Positions 33,877 to 45,604 of a DNA stretch of 64,000 nucleotides are shown here, piece after piece. The stretch's first letter is position 1; each line of letters opens with the position of its first letter. The DNA lies in assembly GCA_930367215.1 (NCBI GenBank), contig OV884058.1:166390478-166454477 (forward strand). The letters run 5' to 3'. The stretch comes from Pollenia angustigena (lineage: Eukaryota; Arthropoda; Insecta; Diptera; Polleniidae). The translations under genes were made by a program, and so were the position numbers. The notes beneath the pieces are model-generated. The model was given only the letters and a program-made list of their open reading frames with translations. It was not told where the DNA came from and did no database searches.

Positions 33877-34018
33877 AATGACCAATTTCACAAATTCTAT
33901 TTGAATACCAATTCATATTTAAATATAGTTTTTCATATAATTTTCTTTTTATTTGACATGAAAAACAATTTTAAACACACATTGATATAAATAAGTGAAT
34001 AAGTGAAATTGGCCATTA
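33877..34018. mobile_element. MITE family 2, copy 2 (uninterrupted)
   Basis: The ends AATGACCAATTTCACAAATT and the inverted GTGAAATTGGCCATTAG pair. The body aligns with copy 1 on both sides of the family 1 insertion, so it serves as the empty site. Confidence 0.8.
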
Positions 34019-35502
34019 GTTTATTTTGATCTCTTTATAATGAATTTCCATAGAGTAAATATTTTGTTATAATAAAAAGAAAACATTTTGCAATGAATTT
34101 TTGTCTTCTTATAACGATTTAAGGCTTTATTCATAAAAAATTTTTAAGGCTTATAACAGGTTAAAAAACGAATTTTCTATGAAAATCTGTTTAATAAACC
34201 TTTTTTAAAGCAAATATTTTTTTATGAATATCGGGGTTAGATAGTATTTAGAAAATGTCTATTAGGCGATTCCCAAAATAAAAAAATAAGAAGAAAAAAA
34301 TTCCACCGATAACGAAAATATCACACTGAAATAGTCACTCGTATTGTCAATAAAAAATTCAAACTTTTTATGACTCCGCGATTATTCTTAAAATATGATA
34401 AGACAGAAAATTATGTATGTACTAAACGCAAATGGTTTCGAAGCGGTATTTTTGGGGATATGGATAAACAAATCTTCAAATGAATAAACTGCTGGTTAAA
34501 ATAAGCCAGTTTTTTTATAAGCACAGTTTATGGATATAAGCGAGTTTTAATAAATGTATTCCTCGTTCAGAAGCACCAAAAAACGTGAAGTTATGAAATG
34601 CTTATACGCGGTAATGTATAATGATGGAAATAAATACAATTTTTGTATAATGAGTGGGCCTATGTAGTTTTATTATAGGGAAATTCGACTATATGTATGT
34701 ACATACATACGTATATGTAGTTTATAAAATTGAGAACTTTAAAATTTATTTACAACAGGTCTTAAGCTTTAAATGTCTCTCCTGGAATACATTTCTTCTA
34801 CGTAGCCCTGTGTATTATCGTTTTAGTTTTAGTTAGTTATTTATTTTTAAATATAATTGAATTACTTAATTTTTTTTATTATATTTTAATGCTTATTTCT
34901 TTTTAAATAGAATATAAATGAGTTATTTATTTAAAATTTTTTTTTAAGTTATTATATAACTTACTGTTTTTAAGAACCTTTAATGAATTTGTTGCAAAAA
35001 TTTGTACTAAAAACCAGAATATTTTTTTTCTATAGAAATTATTCGAAACGAATTCAGTTAAGTTTTTTTTTAACAGCCATTTAATAATTTGATAATATTA
35101 AAGAAAAGTTCCTTTTTTTATTATATTATTAACACAATTTGTCGCGCTTATCTTTCTTTTCTTTGTAATATAAACATTAAAATCTTATTACTTATATGAA
35201 ATTAATTTTATTTTGATTTACAAGGACCATAATAATTATTCCTTTTTTTTATTAAAGTCAGATAGATGATAACAGTTATTTTTTGATTTCTATTTTTTTG
35301 GGCAAAATAAATTTTTTTTATCTTTTTTTCGAGGAAAAAAAATAGTTTTTTTTAATTTGTATTTTTTTTTTGAGCAAAAATAAATAATAAAATAAATAAT
35401 GGATTTTGAATTTTTCGAGCCAAAATAACAATTATTTTTTTATTCTAATTTCTTTGAGTCAATATAAAAGTTATTTTCTGAATATTAACTGCCTGATTTG
35501 TA
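34019..35502. other. AT-rich stretch without recognised features
   Basis: Many T and A runs (for example 35280-35470) with repeated TTTTTT-(G/T)AGC(A/C)AAAATAA phrases. No gene, TIR pair or long tandem array was seen. Confidence 0.5.
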
Positions 35503-35631
35503 TGTGCTGTTTTCACAACACAAGTGATTGAACGTGTAGTAAAATTTATATGAAAAGTCCTCAGTTTTTTTTAGTGTTTTTCATATAAATTTTACTACAC
35601 GTTCAATCACTTGTGTTCTGAAAACAGCACA
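35503..35631. mobile_element. Near-perfect hairpin MITE, 129 bp
   Basis: Arms of about 53 bp (TGTGCTGTTTTCACAACACA, then AGTGATTGAACGTGTAGTAA) are almost perfectly complementary to the right arm. The loop is only about 20-25 bp. A transcript would form a long hairpin. Confidence 0.85.
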
Positions 35632-35730
35632 TTAAAATAAAATGCAATTTTTCGTTTGGGAAAGTATATTGAAGCAACAACAATAAAAAAACTCAAATTT
35701 GTTTTTGGTTTCAATATACATAAATTTCTT

Positions 35731-36640
35731 AAGCTGGTCACACACTATTGATTTGTGCATATGTTTTGTGCGAGCTCGACGTATTGTTACTTCCCTAGAC
35801 GGAAGCGAACTGACACCAAAGTAGTCCCGTGATAGGTCTTTGGTGGTAGAGACCGGTTCTACTTCTTACACTTTATATGAATAAGACCTATCACTTTTAC
35901 ATGGAGTTGTTATTGGGGAGGGTCAATGGACACCACTTGACACATTTGACCAGTCACACATCTATTCTCAATGAACGTCTTTAGTGTAAGTAACTACAAT
36001 GTAGTATTATTTCGGTACAATGTAGTATTTTTTCAATAAAACAAGTCCTAGAACTAAATTTCAGAACCAAATTTAAGAAAGTCCCAAAAAATGTGTCACA
36101 GCAACAGTGAAAACTGTACTGTAGTTTAATTCGTTACTTTTTCTACCGTTAAGTTCTTCATATACCAGTTAAATGATTGATTCTGCTTTCACTGGTTATT
36201 TCTTTCTTTTGGAACTAGTTCTATTTTCACAAATCCCTGGACCAATTGGAACAATTGACACAAATTTCCCGCAGGGTTGTTAATGGAGCTGTGCGCGCAC
36301 AAATCACAAGAATTTGAAAATTTTCAATTTCTTGTGATTGTGTGTGAACATTTTAAAAAATTTTTAATTTTAGTATACAACTAGACGTCGAATTGTTTAT
36401 ATTGCGGAGTTGTTTAGTATATCTATACAAAAATTGTTTTATTTTTCTTCGATTTTATTATTTTTTCATTTCTTTTTTTGTTGTGTAAACAAATAAATTA
36501 TCAAAAATGTAATTGCATCGTCCGCTTCACAATTCATGTTGTCTTTTTGAAGTTTAACGTAATTGTGATTTGTTCGTCGTGTGTGGAGAAATGGTACGCT
36601 AACAAATCCGAAGCACAAATCACTAGTGTGTTGCCAGCTT
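35731..36640. mobile_element. TIR element, 0.9 kb
   Basis: The ends AAGCTGGTCACACACTATTG (then ATTTGTGC) and the inverted GCACAAATCACTAGTGTGTT (then GCCAGCTT) pair over about 28 bp. A small inner hairpin with GCACAAATCACAAG lies at about 36290-36350. No transposase is present. The TSD is not clear. Confidence 0.7.
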
Positions 36641-36724
36641 TAACGAAAATTTTTATTTTAGCTTGAAAAACCTGCAGTTAATACATATTTATTTTAATGG
36701 GTAATAATAATGGGGATTATTTAT

Positions 36725-39700
36725 GCACATTTATTTATTTATTTATTTTATTTTTACATTACGTATAACCTAGCCTTTAAAGGCCATAATCGGTTACAAA
36801 TTTCTACTAACAATTGTAAATAAATTAATATATGAATGTATTATATAAAAATTAAAAATATATTAAAGTTAAATATAATTACAAAAGGGTTAGATAGCTT
36901 AATTAAAATGTAAGAGTTTTAGCTATGAAAAATCCCAAAACGAACGATTCAGAAAGTTATATGAAAAAAAAACATGTATACACACATATGTACTTGCATA
37001 CCCATATATGCGTGTATACATACATATACGCATAAGTAATAAAATAATAAAAAAAAATTCGAAAATACTAAGAATTAATACATTAATAAGTTTACACAGA
37101 AGAAAAAAATATAAAGTGGATATTTATTAACTTCTAGAGTACAAATAATGATTTATTTTATGTTCATAAAGAAAATACTACACAACAAGCTTCATAGAAA
37201 TAAATTTTTAGATCTCATGAATATGAACCTTTAATGAATATTCAACACAACAATATAAAACAATTACATAGAAGATTGATTTCGTGAAAGTTCCAGAAAC
37301 AGTCTTTTTTTATATGTGTTAGCAGAAACATCAAAAGTTTTCAAAAAATTAGGCAACTTATTATAAGACCGTGCAACTCTAACATAAAAAGAACGTTCCA
37401 ATACGGCAGATAACTTCGGTATCTTTAACTGTCTATTCCTCGTTGATCTACAAAAATCAAATAACTGAATTAAATACCCAGGAGTTTGCAACCTATAAGA
37501 CTTATAAAAGTGAATAAGATTTCTAAAATTTATGAACTCCACAAATGGAAAACCTAAAAATTTTAAAACAAATGGTGAGACGTGCTGTCTTATTCTCAAC
37601 GAGTAAAGATATCGCATAACTCGATTAAAAACCAATCTTATTTTTTTTAGAATATAGCCAACTGTTCCAGAATACACCTCCACTCCATATAAAAAAACTG
37701 GCATTATAAGCCCATAAACAATTTGTTTCTTAACATAAGTTGGCAACATTAAATCTGTATTGTACAATTTACGTAAAGTAAAGTTCACTTTAGATATTAT
37801 GAAATTAACATGACCTTCAAATGATAGTTTTGTATCAAGTATTACACCTAGACAATTAAGACGATCAACAAACTCAATTTCACCACCACTTAGCGTAATA
37901 GTGAACTCAGAACTACTACATTTGCCAAACAACATAGCCTTGGTTTTACCAGTATTAACTACAAACGCATTATCCAGAACCCAAGTATCTAACAACTGAA
38001 CTGTATAATTGATCACATTTTGCAATACATCAGAAAATTCAGGTGTGCCCTTAAACAAAAGCTGCACATCATCAGCGAATGAAAATGGAACACACGAATT
38101 GCTAGAAATGTTATCAAAAAGGTCATTAATAAACATAATAAAAAGTAAAGGCCCAAGGACCGATCCCTGAGGCACACCGCTGTGAACTGGAAGCAAGTTA
38201 GAAGCCCGATTACCACTAACAACATATTGACTTCTACCAAAAAGATATGAAGATATTAACTTGCAAGCAGAACTTGAAAAGTTATAATATCTGTGCAATT
38301 TTTGAACAATTAGATAATGATCTACTCTATCAAAAGCCTTAGTAAAGTCTAATGATAATAAAATACAAATACCTTCTTTAGATAAATTATTGCGAATATT
38401 ATCCGTTAAGCCAATCAGTAAAGAGGTAGTACTCCTATTAGCTCTAAAACCAGATTGACAATCATGTAGAAAATTATTACGATCAATATGTTTTAAAAGT
38501 TGAATCTTCATAAGATGCTCCACAATTTTAGATAGAACAGGTAATATGGATATCGGCCGTAAATCGTCAGACCCAGTTGTTGAGTTACTTTTACTTATGG
38601 GAACTATCCTCGCAATCTTCCAAAATAACGGAAATTTCGACGTTATCAATATTGTATTAACTAAATGGAGTACATAGTTCCCAATAACTGGCATCAAAAT
38701 CCTGATAAACTTAAGCCTAAAGCCATCCACTCCAACAGCATTTGACTTAATTAAATAAAAAGCCGAAACCATTTCGGATAATTCAACTGGAAGAAAAGAA
38801 AATCCAGTTTGATTATAAATTGATCTATCAACTGTTCTATTGCTATTATTAATTTGATTGGAAGAAAAGACATGATTTAAATAGTCAGGATCAACATCAC
38901 CTAAGTTTTCATCATTAACACCAATTCCATGCCTATTAAGGATTGACCAAATATCCTTAGCGTTTTTATTTTCAAAAATTAAACTGTGCACCCTCCTTTT
39001 TATTTTCCTTATAACAGATTTTACACGATTCCTACAGCGACAAAAAACTTTCCAATTACCATCCGTTCTATCTGATAAATATGTCCTATAAGCAAGGTCC
39101 CTAAGAGAGACATTGTATTGAATCTCTGGATCACTTATCCAAGACTCACTACGATCGCCAAAAAAACGTTTCCTTAAGGGAACAAGAGAATGCAAATTTC
39201 CTAAATTATAAGTTAAAATGTTTAATTGCTCATCAACATTACTAGTCAGAAATATGTCCCCAAGGTTACAGTCCAACAATGCAGATTGAAAAGAACTAAT
39301 ATCTACCGCATCATAATCATAAAATTGATAAAATCTTCTTTGCTCTGATAACAAAATTTCAAAAGACAAAAAAATAAAAGAATGCCTTGTTACACCAGGA
39401 CATTGAAATTGACCAGTAGATTTCACTAAGTTAGTAGAAGACACCAAAAAATAATCAAGAAGAGAAGTGGTATTACTAGTAACATACGTTGGCATAGAAT
39501 TATGTATTAAGAAAAGATTCAATCTACTGCAAATATTTCTTACATTCAAACCTTTATCAACATCAAATAGATTATTGTTGAAATCACCCATAATAACAAC
39601 ATTTGAGTAACGCACAAGCACCTCAGATATCTCCTCTTCAAACGCATCAAAATTACCATGAGGTAAATATACAACTCCCACCAACACCTTCACTTCGTTA

Positions 39701-39790
39701 AAAACAAGTTCAACAAAGAGACATTCAGCAACACCATAACCCTCACCAACAAATACAACCTTATGTTTTATATTCTCCGAGACATAAATT
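36725..39790 (-). mobile_element. CR1-like non-LTR retrotransposon, 5'-truncated
   Basis: A minus-strand LINE with a 3' tail of TTTA repeats (element strand AAATAAATAAATAAA, 36725-36757). A 3' UTR of about 500 bp precedes the tail. The ORF is open to about 39787, where homology starts inside the endonuclease, so the 5' end is missing. No stop or frameshift interrupts the ORF, so the insertion is young. No convincing TSD was found. Confidence 0.88.
37264..39787 (-). CDS. LINE ORF2: partial endonuclease, reverse transcriptase
   Basis: The visible ORF is about 840 codons, with no true start because the element is 5'-truncated; the first internal ATG is at 39693. Numbered from that ATG, the first ~110 residues are the end of an APE-type endonuclease (GDFNNNLF about 37, LDYFLVSS, TRHSF about 104). 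The reverse transcriptase has LRPISILPVLSKIVE, GFRANRST, LDFTKAFDRVDH, SGVPQGSVLGPLLF (about 510) and FADDVQLLF (about 537). The C-terminal block, with SYNKLPNFLKTF near the end, is typical of CR1-group LINEs. Clade assignment is from motif style only. It would act by target-primed reverse transcription, but lacks the endonuclease N-terminus. Confidence 0.88.
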
Positions 39791-39994
39791 TAAAGTCAAC
39801 TAATACCATGTTTCCACTATGAGCCAAACAACTTGTTTTGAGCAAAACGGGTCAAAGTGTTTCCATTATGTTAAAGTGATTTTAGGCTTCCTATTTCGAA
39901 ATCAATACCACATTTATTTTGTAAACAGACATGAAAGACGATATTTGGGTTGAAAAAAAGTAATTTTTTTAGCATGGAATTTGCTTGTTTGTTT
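39791..39994. other. Short non-coding spacer
   Basis: It contains the diverged inverted words AACAACTTGTTTTGAGCAAA but nothing assignable. Confidence 0.4.
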
Positions 39995-40338
39995 AAGGCT
40001 AGTTTAGACTATTATACTTTGTATTAATACATGTCAAAAACTCAAATAATATGTAAAAGTCTGATAGTGTGAATGCATGTGTGATGAAAATGACAAGTAT
40101 TATGAAAAAAAGTTTGACATCCCATACGACTTCATCGTTTTTTGAACAATAATACTTTTCACTGGATCAGGGTTGCATTTTATTTCATGTGTGAGTGTTT
40201 ATACTTTGCGTGATGGTGTGAACACAAACTGTCATGTTAAATTAGATTTTTTGACAGTAGCAACAAAACTCATTAGATTTCTATTTCGCAAAGTATTATG
40301 GAATACGTAAGGCCTGTGAGATAGTGTAATCTAGCCTT
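39995..40338. mobile_element. MITE with AAGGCTAG ends
   Basis: AAGGCTAGTTTAGACTAT at the left matches the reverse complement of ATAGTGTAATCTAGCCTT at the right. Inner blocks TATACTTTG and CAAAGTATTATG also pair. The length is about 344 bp, without ORF. Confidence 0.65.
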
Positions 40339-40369
40339 TATTAATACACAAACATACATATGTATGTAT

Positions 40370-40571
40370 CTGTGGCGTTTTGACAAAACCTCTTAAGTCG
40401 AGATACATAATTGCTACCTTATCTCGAACGTTTAAAAAAAACTCGGTGAAAAAATAAATTAAAGAAAAAAATTCCTTAATAATACCAAATTTTAAAAAAT
40501 GTTCGTATGATTAACAACATTTTTGTCAACTTTTTAAGTTAGACTTGACATGTTTTGTTAAAATGCCACAG
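40370..40571. mobile_element. MITE with CTGTGGCGTTTT ends
   Basis: The left CTGTGGCGTTTTGACAAAAC is inverted with the right GTTTTGTTAAAATGCCACAG. The length is 202 bp. The flanks are TATGTAT and AGATGTAT; no exact TSD was assigned. Confidence 0.7.
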
Positions 40572-41399
40572 AGATGTATGTTTTTCCGAATTTGTCATTC
40601 ACCATTAATGGATAACCTTGTGTTACATTCATAATTTTCAACATGTTTTTGAGCAAACAAACTACTACTATTTATACTCAAAAAATAACAGATATTTTTG
40701 CTCGAAAAAATAAAAATCACTTTTTTTCTCAAAAAAAAAAAAAAAAAAAAACGTATTCTTCCACGAAATAATTAAACTAAAAATTTTAAAAGCAATATAT
40801 TTTATGATATACATACTAGTTCACAAGAATTAATATGGTATACCTAAATAAGTTTTCCGCCATTTACTTCTTTTGTTTTAAAATATCAAAATTGCTCTTA
40901 TTTTCGGTCCCTTTGTAAATAAGTTTGTATTTCATAAATAAAATCATTCAATAGTTTCATATAAAATATTTTTAAGTAATTTTCTGTAAAATCTCTTTAT
41001 TAAAAGTTGTTTTTAATTTTATTTAGCTGCCACGATATACATATTTTTAAAGAAATTTTGTTTAGAATTAAAAAAATAGTAACAGCCATTCATTTCATAA
41101 GAAATTGTAAAAATAAAATGGAAATTTAATGTAAATAATAAATAATGAAATTAATTAGCAATAGTATAATTGTATCATGTAGTTAAGTTTTAAAATAAAT
41201 TAATAAATAAAAATAAATCCAGTTGGTTTTTTTACTGTCATTTATTTCATTGCCATTTTTAAAAACAACTTTAAATTTTTGGACAAGTTAATAAAAAATG
41301 TTGAATTTGTATTCAAATCTTAAATCTACTTGTTGTTTATTAGTCGTTACCAATGTAACCACTTACTGCTGTATTCAAATTTTAGAAATGTCTTCTAGT
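40572..41399. other. AT-rich non-coding stretch
   Basis: It contains a 21-bp-plus adenine run (about 40730-40750) and no recognised gene or TIR pair. Confidence 0.45.
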
Positions 41400-41890
41400 T
41401 AGGCTCAAAGTATCGGTTCTTTTTAGCCTCTGGTGACCTTCCACCCCGAGCGAGGTAGTTAGGGTGGGCCATTAGTTTACCATGTAGCTAATTGATATTT
41501 TTATATATTTAGTTTCTCTTGGATAGTGGGGACGTTGAGATCTCTGTGGATAGTATATACCATGGGGCGCAGACAATTTGTCGTAATATTCTAGACTGTC
41601 TTCTTTGAAGCTTTTGGATGTTAGATGCGCATGCAGTACCCCATAATTGAATGAGAGAATTTTGTTGTCTAAAGACAAGTTTGAGTTTCGACCTAGGAGC
41701 CAATGTAGTTGAGCAGCTTTAAGTTTCATAGCCGTTATTTTCGCTTCAATATGACGTCACCACGTCAATCGTCTATCTATATAAATTCCCAAGTATTTTA
41801 CATAATTTTCTATCGGAAATTTTTTTTTTTTACGGTGGTTTCTTTTTAAAACAAAAATTTTACATTTTATTAAAAAAATGCAATTTGGTG
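41400..41890 (-). pseudogene. Jockey reverse transcriptase C-terminal fragment
   Basis: On the minus strand the reading is KCKIFVLKRN, FPIENYVKYLGIYIDRRLTW, stop, then LKAAQLHWLLGRNSNLSLDN, a frame change, and QLWGTACASNIQKLQRRQSR followed by APWYILSTEI. This order (KYLGxxLDRRLTW, WLLGRNSxLSLxNK, QLWGTAxxSNI, APWYV) is diagnostic of Jockey-clade ORF2 after the YxDD box. It is probably the 3' part of the same element whose 5' parts lie at 46265-48748; about 130 residues, including the catalytic YADD region, are missing between them. Confidence 0.85.
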
Positions 41891-42214
41891 TATTGCTCTC
41901 TTAAACAGTAGCATGTTTGATTCAAAAAAACTCGCCCTTAATAATGGCAAAAGGTATTGAACTTTTCGCCCCCTTGAATCGACAGTGTTGCGGCTGCCCC
42001 AACAGGATTGAAAACAAGAGGTAATTAGCGGAAATTCACAAATATTTGGTAAAATCGGTATGATAGTAAAGTCTTATATTTATTAAAAATCGTAAAATCT
42101 TTAAAAAATCTGACACTTACAGGAAAAAATCCCTTTAAACGAGAAAATGGTTACAATTCGCGAACGATAGCAAAATTTAAAACAAACACTAAAATTTATT
42201 TGACATCGCTAACA
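41891..42214. other. Unassigned spacer within the broken Jockey
   Basis: No gene was seen. CAGTGTTGCGGCTGCC at 41983 resembles a hAT end but has no partner. Confidence 0.4.
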
Positions 42215-42693
42215 TTGCAGCCACACGATCAAGCTTTTCTTGATAGTCTTTTACATATACTGTTTGTCAAAATATGCAAAAATTGGCAGCTGTGACGTAG
42301 GCTGCACGCAAGTTGAAAGCAATTTACTTTCAAGATGTCGTTAAAAAAAAAAAATTTTTAAAGAGAAACGAAAAATTTGCTCACTAACCTTGAAATCAGC
42401 TGTTTTCTTGAACGTAAATTGAAACACTCACTGGCAAGAGAATTTTAAAGGCAAGTGCCGGTTCACACACGTCAAGTTTGACTCGTCAAGTCTTGAGTTT
42501 TTAGGAGAGAGGGGAAAAGAAATGGCATTCTCTTTTCCCTTCTCTCCTTAAAGATCAAGACTTGAAGAGTCAAACTTGACGTGTGTGAACCAGCACTAAG
42601 TTCGTATCAATTTTTAAAAGTATGAGTGTATTGGTAAAAAAAGTGTGAGTGTATTAAAAATTGATAGGCAAAACTTGATCGTGTAACCCTCAA
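42215..42693. mobile_element. TIR element (ACACGATCAAG ends), short copy
   Basis: The left TTGCAGCCACACGATCAAG and the right CTTGATCGTGTAACCCTCAA are imperfect inverted ends. The whole is an inverted, shortened relative of 50916-53674: blocks AACAGTATATGTAAAAG, GCAATTTACTTTC-type and GAGTGTATTGGTAAAAA recur there. It lacks the MADF ORF and the LINE. It carries a smaller MITE at 42455. Confidence 0.75.
42455..42596. mobile_element. MITE family 3, copy 1 (hairpin)
   Basis: The ends GTGCCGGTTCACACACGTCA...TGACGTGTGTGAACCAGCAC pair almost throughout the 142 bp. The matching site without it (about 51000-51020, reverse strand) reads GGCAAGTTCG, which shows the insertion point. The second copy is at 54438. 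Confidence 0.88.
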
Positions 42694-43642
42694 GTAAAGC
42701 CTGGTACTCTGTTTAGGGTTGCCATACGTACTGTTTTAAGCAGTACATGTACTGATTTTTTGCAATTGTACTGTTTTATGCACAACTCCTAAAACAGTAC
42801 GCAAATGTACTGTTTTTTACAATTTGTACTGTTTTTTTTTGCTCAGTCTATATTTAACAGAACTGGCTTACAAAAAATTGTGTTGTGTTAAAAAAAAAGT
42901 TCTAAAATAATAAGAGTTTTTACGCTGTGGTCATTGTTTTCTCATAAATACACAGTAGAAATCTAAATCAGCGATCATCACGCTATGCCCCCGGGGGCCG
43001 AGCACTTTTCGTGAATTTCACACACACACAACACGAAGGTTGCCGAAACAATTGTAAAAAGCTACACTTTTAAAAAACAAGAACAAAACACATAGTAAAT
43101 GTCTCACGAGTAAATTTATTTTCCTCTCTTTGCACTCACCACTACATACTCATTTTTAACTGTCTCTCTTTGTGATGATCGCTGATCTAAATTATAATGG
43201 GTGGCTCGTAGCAGTGGTATATTTTCGTGTTGTTATGATTTTATGGCTACCTCTTCCAATAGTCTTTCCCTTTCCACACCTGAGAAAGACAAAAATAAAA
43301 TCAAAATTTTTTTTAAGTACTAAAAAAATACTTATTCCAACACCGTTATCGTTAATTTTTAGAACTTTTTTAATTTTCGGGCATGTTCTGGAAATCGAAA
43401 TCACGTAAAATTGAAAACAAACAAATTTGGAACATTATCCGTGTTCAAAATTTATAAAAATACCTAATACCTTTGAGGACCACTTTTCTTTACCTAAACT
43501 ACTGAAATAAGAAAAAGATAAGTTAATTTTTCCAAATTTTTTTTGAAAATATTCATCATTTTCAATTGCACTTGATTTTAAATATTTTCAGATTTTGTGA
43601 AATAAAAATAAACCAAACTATTTTTTTTGGATTTTATAGATT

Positions 43643-43751
43643 AATGGCCAATTTCACCAAGTTCAGGTTTAATTAACTTTCATTATAAAAGTCAAAAATC
43701 CTATTGTTTTAGTAATAGTTAATTATAGCTGAACTTGGTAAAATTAGCCGT
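43643..43751. mobile_element. MITE family 2, copy 3
   Basis: The ends AATGGCCAATTTCACCAAGT and the inverted AACTTGGTAAAATTAGCC pair. The centre has TAGTTAATTATAGCTGAACT. It lies inside the hAT-like element at 42714. Confidence 0.75.
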
Positions 43752-44092
43752 AAATAATTTAAAAATTATTTAAAATTGGTTATGAATTGTGCAACTATGT
43801 GTGTATATGTGAATATGTTTAAAGAAAATCGTACTTACAAAATCAATGAGTTGATTGTTTTGAGCTAAGTAAGGCTTTTCTCCTTTCTTATGTGGCTTAC
43901 AGCAATGTTATGGTTTTCCTGGCCAAATGCTTCGTTTGTGGTGTTTGCTTTTTAAACGCAAATGGAGTAATTTCATATGTATATTTATGAAATGCCATAA
44001 ACTGGAAATAATTCCTTTGGCGTTACACATTTTAAGTGTATTTTTTTCTTTATATAATTGTTGTTGCATATGAATCAAAAGTTTAAAATATT

Positions 44093-44220
44093 TGCCCCAA
44101 TTTCACCAAGTTAAGTTAAAACTAACTATTACTTTAACTTTCAACTTACAATATGTTTTGACAGCTTGAACTGATAGTTAATTATAGCTGAACTTGGTGA
44201 AATTGGGGGTTACTTATTAA
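44093..44220. mobile_element. MITE family 2, copy 4
   Basis: The ends CCCCAATTTCACCAAGTTAA and the inverted CTTGGTGAAATTGGGG pair. It shares TAGTTAATTATAGCTGAACT with copy 3, so these two are the closest pair. Confidence 0.75.
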
Positions 44221-44490
44221 AACAAATGGTAATGTTGTCGTCAAACAAAAAAATGTACTGTTTTTTTCTTGATTGTACTGTTTTTATGTATTCAATGTAC
44301 TGTTTTTCCGAATTTAAAATCTGGCTACCCTAACTCTGTTCAACATTTCCCGTGAAATGCTGTCAAAACGCATATGAAAAAAACTTGTGTGGAATATCTA
44401 TGAAATAATGTTGATAGAGTTGTACTCTGTTCATTTTGTGAAAAAGTTCCGAAATGTGTCTGGCAACATTTTTTTACAACTGCGAAATAA

Positions 44491-45604
44491 TAGGTCTGTC
44501 TGGGTACTTTTCCAGTAGTAAATACTCAGTAATTTTTTTTGGGAGAGTAAGACCAATATTACTCTATCGGCTGAAAAAATCTCAAAAAGTACGCAGACAG
44601 TATCCAGTGAAATTTTGCAAGAAAACAGCTGATCGGTGTGTAAACAATTGAAATAAATAACAAAGCAAAAGAATTTTAGCATATGTGTACGCAAAATTGA
44701 ATTCTCGAGGTAAATTAAAAAATTATTAATTAATGTGAAGCTTAAAAAGTGTTGTAAATTAAAAAACTTGTTTATTACACTGTTATTAATTTGGTAAATT
44801 CAATTTCTTCTTAGTTTTTAGTTTTATTTGTCGGTTTTTTTATAAAACTTCTTTTGCTTAAATTGCCCAACATAGTGCCGGCTTACAATGGAAAAAAAGA
44901 ATTAAAAGCCCAATACAGTGCCCTCCAACAGTTTGACAACGGAGAAAAATAATTTGGATGTGAAGGGCTCGCCAGGAACACAATTCCATCTCCACTCCAC
45001 TTACGCCACGGTCGCACTGTATATTTGGACGTTTCTAGCATGAAGTAAAATATTTTGTTTATTTTAATTTATTATAAACGTTAATAATCAACACAATTCT
45101 AACTACTTACCTCTGCCATTGTTAAATTTCAATTTTTATTTTCATTTCACAAAAACTATTTCGTTCAAACAGCTGTTCAAACTATTTGCAAAATCTTGCA
45201 AGCGGAAATTTCTCCAGTAACATTTTGCGAGTTCTCTAACACAGAGTATACAGAGGCGTCACGAGACAGCAAATATTGTGTTTTTTTCTGTCTTTTTCTT
45301 CGAAAGCTGCCCTTTTTGCGTTTTTGTTTTGATTATGCAATTTGTGTAGATAGTAGCGGCCTGTTTTTACGCATTGTCACTTCACTTACAAAAAACGTTT
45401 TCTTTCTCTTTCTTCGAAAGCTGCCCTCGCAAATGATTTAGGCATTTTTCATACGTCACTTTTATCATCTCTGTATACTTTGTGTTCTCTAACTTCCAAC
45501 TGTCAAAAAATTCTCTTTTTGGCTCTCTCGCTGCAAGAGATTTGGAGTACGCAGACAACATTTTGCAACATTTTTCGCAAAATATGTGTACGCAGACAGA
45601 CCTA
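44491..45604. mobile_element. TIR element with TAGGTCTGTCTG ends
   Basis: The left TAGGTCTGTCTGGGTAC is inverted with the right GTACGCAGACAGACCTA. GTACGCAGACA motifs recur inside. It holds the nested element at 45241. No transposase was seen. Confidence 0.75.
45241..45483. mobile_element. Short element with 10-bp TSD GTTCTCTAAC
   Basis: The ends ACAGAGTATACAGAG and the inverted CTCTGTATACTTTGT have one mismatch. A perfect duplication GTTCTCTAAC lies at 45231-45240 and 45484-45493. Inside, TCTTCGAAAGCTGCCCT occurs twice. A 10-bp TSD suggests a Mutator-like MITE. Confidence 0.88.

Larger units (their letters stand above)
42714..44332. mobile_element. hAT-like element with perfect 8-bp TSD
   Basis: ACTCTGTT flanks it at 42706-42713 and 44333-44340. 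The ends are TAGGGTTGCCA and the inverted TGGCTACCCTA. TACTGTTTT occurs about six times within 42728-42840 (including one inverted and one variant copy) and three times at 44248-44310. No transposase ORF was found, so it is non-autonomous. Two MITE family 2 copies lie inside. Confidence 0.9.

Noticed and set aside
40166..40185. CAGGGTTGCATTTT as a hAT end
   Set aside because: No inverted partner, array or TSD could be found; it lies within the MITE at 39995.
41983..42000. CAGTGTTGCGGCTGCC as the missing left end of the hAT-like element ending at 46256
   Set aside because: No GACCCTTTT array follows it and the flanks do not match CTTACTAT.
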